Source: Poindextera sp035294785 (GTDB taxonomy: Bacteria; Pseudomonadota; Alphaproteobacteria; Caulobacterales; Caulobacteraceae). From it: DNA of 6,246 bases. The translations under genes and the position numbers were made by a program. Where the stretch lies: the NCBI GenBank assembly GCA_035294785.1, contig DATGKF010000127.1:1-6246 (forward strand), in the 5' to 3' direction. Below, piece by piece: positions 1 through 5,164 of the stretch. Within the stretch, counting starts at the first letter, position 1. Every line of letters begins with the position of its first letter. The notes under the pieces are model-generated. The model was not told the origin of the DNA, searched no databases, and worked only from the letters and a program-made list of their open reading frames with translations.

Positions 1-158
1 GGGAGGCCGCCGGCGGAGGTGTTGCAGACGCCCGCGACGGCGACGCCTGGCGCGACGGTCGCCGCGCCCATCAGCCCGCCGGCGCCAGCCAGCAGCGAGG
101 TCGCGAACATGCTCGTGGCCAACAGCGACGCGCGGCCGCGCTTCGTGCTCTTGATCAT
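1..158 (-). CDS. N-terminus of an exported protein, partial, function unknown
   Basis: The first 52 codons of a minus-strand gene are visible; the rest lies beyond the left edge. The ATG at 158 is preceded by a purine-rich AAGGGGAAATTGGG, a plausible ribosome binding site. The protein starts MIKSTKRGRAS, a basic n-region. A long stretch rich in Ala, Leu, Gly and Val follows to about residue 43, then VCNTSAGG. This looks like a Sec signal peptide, rather long, as often seen on outer-membrane or surface proteins of alphaproteobacteria. No family-defining domain falls inside the window, so a TonB-dependent receptor, autotransporter or other secreted protein cannot be told apart. It is divergent from the DUF1993 gene and shares a 247-base intergenic region with it. 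That a real gene starts here is fairly sure; its identity is open. Confidence 0.6.
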   Translation of the reverse strand, partial: MIKSTKRGRASLLATSMFATSLLAGAGGLMGAATVAPGVAVAGVCNTSAGGL

Positions 159-200
159 CCCAATTTCCCCTTGGCGCTCGGCGCGCAATCCTGTCCATCG

Positions 201-231
201 CTAGGGTCCAAGGCCTCGCGTACGTTGTCAA
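201..231 (-). promoter_or_regulatory. Possible sigma-70-type promoter for the exported protein gene
   Basis: On the minus strand a perfect TTGACA hexamer reads from 231 to 226, about 70 bases ahead of the ATG at 158. No good -10 box lies at the usual 17-base spacing (GACCCT, 208-203); a CCTAGC-like hexamer lies about 20 bases away. Weak -10 boxes are common in GC-rich alphaproteobacteria, but one matching hexamer can arise by chance. The remainder of the divergent gap (159-405) shows no other structure I can name, and no convincing promoter for the plus-strand gene. Confidence 0.25.
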
Positions 232-405
232 TTGCCGACGCGCGGATTCGACGCAGGAACGGCCGATTGCGCGCCGCCTGTGTCGTCGTAGCGGCGGCGC
301 ACCGGATTTCGCCGGCGAGGCTTGCGGGGCAACGGCCAGGCTCGCTACGGTCAAAGGCGAATGGCCGGCGTTTCGGCCTTGGAACGGAAAAGGCGGAACG
401 GCGAC

Positions 406-933
406 ATGGCGATCGACCTCTATGACCTCAGCGTGGCCTCCTATCTGCAGACACTGGGCGGCGTGATCGGCTTTCTCGACCGCGGGCTCGCCCACTTCGA
501 GGAGACCAACACCGACCCCGACGCGATCATGGAGGAGCGGCTCTTTCCCGACATGCTGCCGTTCCGGTTTCAGCTGCAGTCCGTCCGCCACCACTCGCTT
601 GGCGCGATCGAAGGCGTGAAGGCCGGCGTGTTCTCGCCCCCGCCGGAAATCCCGCCGCACGACTACAAGACCATGCGCGGCCTGATCGTCGAGGCGCGGG
701 ACGCGCTGCAGGCGATGCAGCCGGCCGAGATCAACGCGCTCGAGGGCAAGGACGTGACGTTCAAGTTCCGCAGCTTCGACATGCCGTTCGTGGCCGAGAA
801 TTTTCTGCTCTCGTTCTCGAAGCCGAACTTCTACTTCCACGCCACCACCGCCTACGACATCCTCCGCACCAAGGGGGTTCCGCTGGGCAAGCGGGACTTC
901 ATGGGGCAGATGCGGATGAAGACCGCCGCTTAG
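406..933 (+). CDS. DUF1993 family protein
   Basis: This 175-residue protein fits the DUF1993 family (helical, DinB-like fold), whose members are usually about 170 residues. Visible hallmarks are the N-terminal IDLYDLSVASYLQTLGG, the central RLFPDMLPFRFQ (residues 45-56) followed by two adjacent histidines (62-63), and the C-terminal KPNFYFHATTAYDILR and GVPLGKRDFMG. The biochemical role of the family is not established. It is probably cytoplasmic, as no signal peptide or membrane segment is seen. The frame stays open upstream to an ATG at 322, but I chose the ATG at 406: AGGCGG sits nine bases ahead of it, and family similarity begins at once. Its TAG stop (931-933) overlaps by two bases the TAA (932-930) of the convergent gene on the other strand. 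It stands alone on its strand, with no visible terminator beyond. Confidence 0.9.
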   Translation: MAIDLYDLSVASYLQTLGGVIGFLDRGLAHFEETNTDPDAIMEERLFPDMLPFRFQLQSVRHHSLGAIEGVKAGVFSPPPEIPPHDYKTMRGLIVEARDALQAMQPAEINALEGKDVTFKFRSFDMPFVAENFLLSFSKPNFYFHATTAYDILRTKGVPLGKRDFMGQMRMKTAA

Positions 934-1706
934 CGTCGGCGCAGAACGATCACGAAGGCGCCAAGGCCGGCGCGGGCATCCTGACGTCCCATCGCCGGCG
1001 CCCACAAGCTGGACACGCTCCCGTCGAGGAAGAGGGCGTCCCCGCAGCCGAGGCCGTCGCGCAGGAAGCGGGTGAAACGGCCGAACGAGACCGCGTCGTC
1101 ACTGATCACGAAGAAGGCCCGGCCGCCGCGGACGCCGACGCCGTTCCTGATCAGGAGGGACGGGCCGTTCGCCGAAATCTGCGGGTTTAACGCTCCGTGG
1201 TCGACGAGCAGCGGGCCGGATTGGGTCGCCCACCGCGCGTGCGGAGGGTTCGCCGCGAACGTCTCGGTTTCGTCGATGTGCGGGACGCCGGCCGCGTCGA
1301 CCCAGAAGACGCCGTTCGGCTTCAGGTAGAAGTTGCCGGCGGCGGAACGCCTGTTCAGCGACCGCACCGTCCGCCCGTCGACGATCAGCAGACCGAGCGG
1401 CGACTGGTCGGTCTCATACATGCCGGCGTTCATGGCGAACTCGACGCTTGCCGCGCGCGGCCCGAGCGCGTCCTTGAGGCCGGCGAAGCTGTCGAGCGCG
1501 CCGTGCGGGCCGCGCCAGCCCAGCTCGAGACGGTCGTCGCGCGGCGCATAGGGGCAGACGACGAACCGGTCGCCTTCGTAGGTCTGAGTGCGGCACGGCG
1601 CGGCGTGGACGGCGGAGGCCAACGCGAACAGCGTCGCGCCGGCGATCCAGGCCGCCAGTCTGCGCCGCCGCGCGCTCAGGGCCGGTCGCCGGCGGCTTTC
1701 AGCCAA
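930..1706 (-). CDS. Exported phosphodiester glycosidase-like protein (NAGPA/DUF2233 domain)
   Basis: The protein belongs to the phosphodiester glycosidase (NAGPA, DUF2233) family, related to the enzyme that uncovers mannose-6-phosphate in animals; the substrates of bacterial members are mostly unknown. Numbering from the TTG at 1706 (258 residues), an Arg-rich n-region and a hydrophobic stretch (18-35) ending VHA-AP form a Sec signal peptide, so it should act in the periplasm or outside. Family motifs follow: FAMNAGMY (90-97), SPLGLLIVDG (102-111), NFYLKPNGVFW (125-135), TQSGPLLV (161-168), RNGVGVR (187-193), FFVISDDAVSFGRF (198-211) and the C-terminal DALFLDGSVSSLW (223-235). Cysteines 38 and 51 could form a disulfide. 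No ATG lies near the signal peptide. Candidates are TTG 1706, or CTG 1679, which overlaps the upstream gene's TGA as CTGA; an ATG at 1790 would overlap that gene by 115 bases and is unlikely. It is last in a minus-strand cluster. Confidence 0.85.
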   Translation of the reverse strand: MAESRRRPALSARRRRLAAWIAGATLFALASAVHAAPCRTQTYEGDRFVVCPYAPRDDRLELGWRGPHGALDSFAGLKDALGPRAASVEFAMNAGMYETDQSPLGLLIVDGRTVRSLNRRSAAGNFYLKPNGVFWVDAAGVPHIDETETFAANPPHARWATQSGPLLVDHGALNPQISANGPSLLIRNGVGVRGGRAFFVISDDAVSFGRFTRFLRDGLGCGDALFLDGSVSSLWAPAMGRQDARAGLGAFVIVLRRR

Positions 1707-2008
1707 GCGATCCAGGCGTCCTCGCGCACCTTTTCGGCGGCGCGGAGCTGGGCTTCGGCGTCCTTCACCGCCGCATCGTGCTTGCGCCACTCGGCGACGC
1801 CGCCTTCGCGCGCGGCGTGGGCGGCCTCGAAGGTCGGGAACCGCGCCAACACCGCGCGCACCGAGTAGCTGACGTGTGGCCCGACCGTCTCGCGGTCTGG
1901 GTAGAAGCCGGTCACGGCGTCGGCGGTCTCCCCCTCGATACGAAAGACGTCCGCCCAGCCGGCGTGGTGGCGCATCAGCGCCCAGGGCTTCTCGATCGCA
2001 TCGGCCAT
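1676..2008 (-). CDS. Small protein of unknown function, 110 residues
   Basis: I do not recognise this family. The protein starts MADAIEKPWALMRHHAG at an ATG preceded by CGGAG at eight-base spacing, a good ribosome binding site. The first two thirds are mixed and rich in aromatic and charged residues (GFYPDRETVGPHVSYSV at 33-49). From about residue 57 it becomes Ala/Glu/Lys/Arg-rich (FEAAHAAREGG, then AAVKDAEAQLRAAEKVRED) and is probably a long helix, possibly a short coiled coil. It has no signal peptide, no membrane segment and no cysteine, so it is likely cytoplasmic. It starts 71 bases after the glycosylase stop and overlaps the start of the glycosidase-like gene, so the three are probably co-transcribed and the last may be translationally coupled. 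The ribosome binding site, composition and gene packing support it being real. Confidence 0.75.
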   Translation of the reverse strand: MADAIEKPWALMRHHAGWADVFRIEGETADAVTGFYPDRETVGPHVSYSVRAVLARFPTFEAAHAAREGGVAEWRKHDAAVKDAEAQLRAAEKVREDAWIAWLKAAGDRP

Positions 2009-2079
2009 GCCGGGAACTCCGTCTTTCGCAGCGCGCGCCCTCTTAGCAGGTCGCGGCGGGCGTCCGAAAGCGGTCGCGC

Positions 2080-2691
2080 TTATGGACTGAGGCGCTTTGG
2101 GCCGGAGACGAACGGGTTGCCCCGTTCGTAGAAGCGCCAGGGCCGCTCGACGGCCTTCGTGATGCCGATGCGGACGCTGGCGCCGATGTCTCCCGTCGGT
2201 CCCACGGCTGCGCCGAGCCAGAGCGGGCCGGGCGCGCAGAGGTCGAGGCCGTCTTGGGCGCGGTCGACGCCCAGCGCCTTGGCGAGGCGGCCGGGACCGG
2301 TGGCCAGCGGCTCGCGCCCGCGGCGGACCAGCATCAGATCATGCCCATCGAGCGGTTCGAGCGCACGAAAGAGCACGCCCGCGCCGACGCCTTCGCTCTC
2401 CGCCGCCACGTTCACCAGCCACGAGACGCCGTAGCCCAGATAGACGTAGCAGACGCCGCGCTCGCGGAAGAGCGAGCGGTTGCGCGCCGTCTCGCCCACG
2501 AAGCTGTGAGCGGCGGGATCGCCGGGCGGGTAGGCCTCGGTCTCGACAATCCGACCGCTCGCGCGCCCCTCCGGGCGATCGTGGGTCAGGGTCTTGCCGA
2601 TCAGATACCGCGCAAGCGCCACCGCGTCCGTGGGGAGTTCGGCGCGGGTGAGGCGGCGCATCGGCCGGTCGGCGAGGGCGGGGGAACGCAT
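2080..2691 (-). CDS. mpg: DNA-3-methyladenine glycosylase, AAG/MPG type
   Basis: This is a cytoplasmic base-excision repair enzyme. It flips out alkylated purines such as 3-methyladenine and hypoxanthine and cuts the glycosidic bond, leaving an abasic site. The 203 residues match the usual length of bacterial members. Against human AAG by eye, GRIVETEAY (46-54) holds the catalytic Glu (E52, equivalent to human E125) and Y54 (Y127). H62 in DPAAHS matches H136, the YVYLGYG motif supplies Y87 (Y162, which intercalates into DNA), N94 lies in WLVNVA, and R109 in FRALEP matches R182. GPGRLAKALG (132-141) and DGLDL (147-151) are also family motifs. All key residues are present, so it should be active. 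The start is uncertain: ATG 2691 or ATG 2661 (MRRLTRAELP), neither with a clear Shine-Dalgarno; homologues usually begin close to the second. It heads the minus-strand cluster and diverges from the cupredoxin remnant and sigma genes. Confidence 0.95.
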   Translation of the reverse strand: MRSPALADRPMRRLTRAELPTDAVALARYLIGKTLTHDRPEGRASGRIVETEAYPPGDPAAHSFVGETARNRSLFRERGVCYVYLGYGVSWLVNVAAESEGVGAGVLFRALEPLDGHDLMLVRRGREPLATGPGRLAKALGVDRAQDGLDLCAPGPLWLGAAVGPTGDIGASVRIGITKAVERPWRFYERGNPFVSGPKRLSP

Positions 2692-2830
2692 GGGCGGCGG
2701 CGCGGAGAATAAATGAGCGCCGCCACCCGTCTAGGCCTGCAGGACCCACGTTCGACGGAGACGGGCCAGACGCAATGATCCGAAGGAAACAACGCGCGAT
2801 CTGCGCCGCCGCGCAGGCCAAGGCGCGCCG

Positions 2831-2971
2831 ATGATCCCTCGCAAGGCCATCCGCTCGACGCCGCCCGACGCCGTCGACGGCTCCGGCTTCACGTTCACCA
2901 CGGCCGGGACATTCCCGCATCACCGTCGATTGCATCCACACATCGTCGGCAAAGTCGTCATCAGGCCGTAA
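2831..2971 (+). pseudogene. Decayed C-terminal fragment of a plastocyanin-like cupredoxin
   Basis: A 46-codon reading frame from ATG 2831 to TAA 2969-2971 resembles the end of small blue-copper proteins. KAIRSTPPDAVD matches the usual KAFxSxxLDxGD. GFTFTTAGTF (19-28) matches the FTFxxPGTY strand. HHRRLHPHIVGKVVI (30-44) matches the copper loop and last strand, normally YxCxxHPxMxGxVVV. The ligand cysteine is Arg (codon CGT, one transition from TGT) and the ligand methionine is Ile (ATC); only His35 remains. No signal peptide or N-terminal half with the first copper histidine is found. The frame upstream is open only to a TAG at 2732 and has no convincing cupredoxin sequence beyond a vague NDP at about 2774. 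It ends two bases before the candidate ATG of the sigma gene, the position a cupredoxin gene holds in some ECF operons. The call rests on motif recognition alone. A short coincidental ORF is the alternative. Confidence 0.55.
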
Positions 2972-2973
2972 GA

Positions 2974-3642
2974 ATGCGTGCAGGCGGTCGTCAGGCGATT
3001 CCGAGCCAGGTCTGCCCGCCTGCGGAGACGCGGCGTGAGCGTTCAGTCTTGACCGGGCCGGCGGCGCCCCCGGCGGCGTTGACGGCCGATGAGGCGCAGC
3101 GGTTCCGCGCGCTGGTGATGCCGCACGCCGACGCCGCCTACAACTTGGCGCTGCGGCTCTGCCGGCGCACGGACGTGGCGGAGGACATCGTGCACGACGC
3201 CTGGGTGCGCGCGCTGGCGGGGTTCGTCAGCTTCCGAGGCGGAGACGCGAAGAGCTGGATCCTCACCATCGTGCGCAACCGCTTCTATGATTGGGCGCGC
3301 GAGCAACGGCTGAAAGGCATGGCGAGGCTGACGCGGCCAGCCAACGACTCGGATGACGCCGACCCCGACTGGGACGTCGCCGACGTCGACCAGCCAACGC
3401 CGGAGGACCAGATGGTCGGCAAGACCGAGGTCGGCGCGCTGCACGCGCTGATCGACCGGCTGCCGCCGCGGCTGCGCGAGGTGATCGTGCTGCGCGAACT
3501 CGAAGAGCTCAGCTATCGCGAGATCGCCCAGGTGACCGAGAGCCCGATCGGATCGGTGATGTCGCGCCTTTCGCGGGCGCGCGAGGCGCTGGCCCGGGCG
3601 TGGCGGGAGCGCGAAGCGCAGATGGCGGGGGTGCGGCCATGA
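2974..3642 (+). CDS. ECF-type RNA polymerase sigma factor
   Basis: This is a group 4 (ECF) sigma-70 family protein that directs RNA polymerase to a stress or envelope regulon. Numbered from ATG 2974 (222 residues), region 2 spans about 44-112: FRALVMPHADAAYNLALRL, then the core-binding AEDIVHDAWVRAL (69-81) and the -10 recognition part KSWILTIVRNRFYDWARE (93-110). An acidic linker (125-145) separates it from region 4 (about 154-206) with DRLPPRLREVIVLRELEEL and the helix-turn-helix SYREIAQVTESPIGSVMSRLSRAREAL. Regions 1 and 3 are absent, as expected. The first 25 residues look unlike coding sequence for this family, so the real start may be TTG 3049 (197 residues); neither has a strong ribosome binding site. 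Its stop overlaps the anti-sigma start as ATGA, so the two are translationally coupled. The target regulon cannot be read from the window, and I found no matching autoregulatory promoter upstream. Confidence 0.93.
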   Translation: MRAGGRQAIPSQVCPPAETRRERSVLTGPAAPPAALTADEAQRFRALVMPHADAAYNLALRLCRRTDVAEDIVHDAWVRALAGFVSFRGGDAKSWILTIVRNRFYDWAREQRLKGMARLTRPANDSDDADPDWDVADVDQPTPEDQMVGKTEVGALHALIDRLPPRLREVIVLRELEELSYREIAQVTESPIGSVMSRLSRAREALARAWREREAQMAGVRP

Positions 3643-4406
3643 ACGGCTGTCCTGAATGGGCCGATCGGTTGCAGGCGCTTGTCGACGGGGAGCTCGACGC
3701 AAGCCACGCGATGGAAGTCGAGGCGCATATCGCCGGCTGCGGCGCCTGCGCCGAGGCGCGAACGGCGCTGCTCGACCTCCGCGCGGCGCTGCGAAGCGAG
3801 GGCGTCCGCGCCGTTGCGCCGCGCCGCCTCATGGCGCGCCTTGACGCCGCCGTTCACGCGTCGACCGAGCGGCCAGCCCGGCGGGTGTTTCCCGTCCGGG
3901 AGCGGGCGGCGTGGAGTGTCGCGGGCGCCGGCCTCGCCATCGCCGCCTGCGCCGTGCTGGCGATCGGGGTCGCCCCGTCCTGGCAGACAGCGTCGCTGGA
4001 GCGCGACCTGGTCGCCGGTCACATCCGCTCGGAGATGGCCCAGCACCTGACCGACGTGCAGACCTCCGACCAGCACGTGGTCAAGCCGTGGTTCGACGGC
4101 AAGGTGGACTTCGCCCCGCCAGTGATCGACCTGGCCGACCAGGGGTTCCCGATCGTGGGCGGGCGGCTGGACTATATCGACCAGCGCACCGTGGCCGCGC
4201 TCGTCTACCGCCGCGGCCGCCACATCATCAATCTGTTCGTCTGGCCCGATCGCGCCCCAATCGGCCCGCCGGAGGCGCACCCGCCCGGCGGCTACACGCT
4301 GGTGCACTGGGCGCGCGGCGGAATGACGTTCTGGGCGGTGTCCGACGTGAACGAAGCCGACCTGCGGGCGTTCCAGCGGCTGCTGGAAGCCCGCATGCCG
4401 AGCTAG
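3639..4406 (+). CDS. Membrane-anchored zinc-type anti-sigma factor
   Basis: This 255-residue protein should hold the preceding ECF sigma factor inactive at the inner membrane until a signal releases it. The cytoplasmic N-terminus has the ZAS zinc-binding pattern: Cys4, then His30-x3-Cys34-x2-Cys37 in AHIAGCGAC. Some ZAS proteins sense redox through these residues. One transmembrane helix lies at about 92-112 (AWSVAGAGLAIAACAVLAIG). The remaining 140 or so residues are periplasmic. They carry the conserved block HLTDVQTSDQHVVKPWFDGK, then DFAPPVIDLADQGFP, GGRLDY and VAALVYRRGRHIINLFVWP, seen in many proteobacterial anti-sigma factors with this architecture. A C-terminal part (HWARGGMTFWAVSD) completes the domain. 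The ATG at 3639 overlaps the sigma stop by four bases (ATGA); a frame-open ATG at 3600 lies inside the sigma gene and is not needed. Its TAG ends ten bases before the convergent small gene, with no clear terminator between. Confidence 0.92.
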   Translation: MNGCPEWADRLQALVDGELDASHAMEVEAHIAGCGACAEARTALLDLRAALRSEGVRAVAPRRLMARLDAAVHASTERPARRVFPVRERAAWSVAGAGLAIAACAVLAIGVAPSWQTASLERDLVAGHIRSEMAQHLTDVQTSDQHVVKPWFDGKVDFAPPVIDLADQGFPIVGGRLDYIDQRTVAALVYRRGRHIINLFVWPDRAPIGPPEAHPPGGYTLVHWARGGMTFWAVSDVNEADLRAFQRLLEARMPS

Positions 4407-4416
4407 ACGCCCCCGA

Positions 4417-4632
4417 CTAGTAGGTGCAGCGCGTAATCCGGCAGATGTAGCCGCGCGGCGTGCGGATGGCGCATTGATAGAGCGCGCCACGCTGGGCGAC
4501 GGCGAGGTAGGGCGAGGTTTCCCAACCGGTGGCCGCCGGGCTGCGCGAATAACAGGTGTAGGCCGACGCAACGAGCGGCATCGCCAGGACAGACAGCGCC
4601 GAGACGACGCCAACAACAACGCGTTTCATCAT
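4417..4632 (-). CDS. Small secreted cysteine-containing protein, function unknown
   Basis: This 71-residue protein begins MMKRVVVGVVSALS and has a clear Sec signal peptide: a short basic n-region, a hydrophobic core (5-21) and a VASA site with likely cleavage after Ala24. The mature peptide is about 47 residues with four cysteines (27, 54, 64, 69), enough for two disulfides after export, and ends CRITRCTY. I do not recognise a family. The ATG at 4632, with a second ATG directly after it, is preceded by GGGGGGAATA, a strong ribosome binding site. This, with the signal peptide, decides the start although the frame is open much further upstream. It may have its own promoter in the 110-base gap behind it; a TTGCAA-like hexamer on the minus strand near 4727 has no clear partner. 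It converges on the anti-sigma gene and could belong to the envelope regulon, but only position suggests this. Confidence 0.75.
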   Translation of the reverse strand: MMKRVVVGVVSALSVLAMPLVASAYTCYSRSPAATGWETSPYLAVAQRGALYQCAIRTPRGYICRITRCTY

Positions 4633-4742
4633 TATTCCCCCCGGGGTGAGGCTCAACAGCGCGCGGGGCCGCTCCCCGACCGGCGCCGCTCCATTTCGAT
4701 CCTTCCGCCGATCCGGGAGAATTGCAACAGCCGTCCCGACAG

Positions 4743-5159
4743 TCACACCGGCGCGAAGACCGGGACCGGCGGGCCGTTTTCCGTTGGCTGGAAACGCACC
4801 TTGACCGTCTGGCCGATCGCCAGCGTCGCCAAGTCGCAGTCGACGAAGTTGGTCAGGACGGCCGGGCCCTCGTTCAGATTGACGTAGCCGATCGCGTAGG
4901 GGGTCGGCGTGTTCCGGTACATGATCGAGAAGGTGTAGATCACCCCTTCGCCCGGACTTTCCTCCCAACTGGTGTTGAGGCTGAAGCAGTAGGGGCAGAT
5001 GGCGCGGGGGTACCAGTGCGCCTTGCCGCAGTCGCCGCAGCGCTTGATCAGGAAGCGGCCTTCCGTCGCCGCGTCCCAGAAGGGCTTGCTCTCGTTGTTG
5101 ATCGCCGGAGCGGGGATGCGGCGCGTTTGCGCCCGCGTGTCGGTTCGAACGTCGCTCAT
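4743..5159 (-). CDS. Zn-ribbon/OB-fold DUF35 protein, partner of the thiolase-like protein
   Basis: This 138-residue protein has the two-part architecture of the DUF35 family. A rubredoxin-like zinc ribbon with Cys41-x2-Cys44 and Cys55-x2-Cys58 (KRCGDCG and AICPYC) is followed by an OB fold from about 65 to the end (GEGVIYTFSIMYRN, YAIGYVNLNEGPAVLTNFVDCD, IGQTVKVRF). Before the ribbon, NNESKPFWDAATEGRFLIKRC is the standard family opening. Such proteins form complexes with thiolase-superfamily enzymes, for example in archaeal HMG-CoA synthesis and with the Ltp2-type aldolase of steroid side-chain breakdown, where they bind the acyl-CoA. The ATG at 5159 lies five bases after the thiolase-like gene's stop. 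Its ribosome binding site GGGAGG falls within the last codons of that gene, so the pair is a tight two-gene operon. It should be cytoplasmic. The exact substrate is unknown. Confidence 0.93.
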   Translation of the reverse strand: MSDVRTDTRAQTRRIPAPAINNESKPFWDAATEGRFLIKRCGDCGKAHWYPRAICPYCFSLNTSWEESPGEGVIYTFSIMYRNTPTPYAIGYVNLNEGPAVLTNFVDCDLATLAIGQTVKVRFQPTENGPPVPVFAPV

Positions 5160-5164
5160 CGCTC

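Noticed and set aside
322..405. 28-residue N-terminal extension of the DUF1993 protein
   Set aside because: The extension is basic and unlike the family, whereas ATG 406 has AGGCGG nine bases ahead and starts the conserved sequence.
381..405. GGAAC at 381 as a possible EcfG-type (general stress) promoter element
   Set aside because: It lies 25 bases from the DUF1993 start, so any -10 would fall on the ribosome binding site or start codon, and no CGTT-like partner is present.
2023..2070. Inverted repeat CTTTCG/CGAAAG between the glycosylase and the 110-residue protein genes
   Set aside because: A six-base stem with a loop of more than 30 bases and no T-run is not a credible terminator or operator.
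2775..2834. 19-codon frame starting at ATG 2775 in the gap before the sigma gene
   Set aside because: It is very short, basic, and has no ribosome binding site or recognisable motif; probably chance sequence ahead of the cupredoxin remnant.
2339..2941. 200-codon minus-strand frame spanning the glycosylase start and the upstream gap
   Set aside because: It overlaps the well-supported glycosylase in another frame, is Arg/Ala-rich as shadows in GC-rich DNA are, and has no recognisable domain.
3513..4619. 368-codon minus-strand frame opposite the sigma/anti-sigma genes
   Set aside because: It is antisense to two genes with clear families and motifs. Its composition (Arg, Ala, Pro, His) is typical of a shadow frame.
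4633..4968. N-terminal extension of the small secreted protein to 183 residues
   Set aside because: It runs into the DUF35 gene in a different frame, and the ATG at 4632 has both a strong ribosome binding site and the signal peptide.
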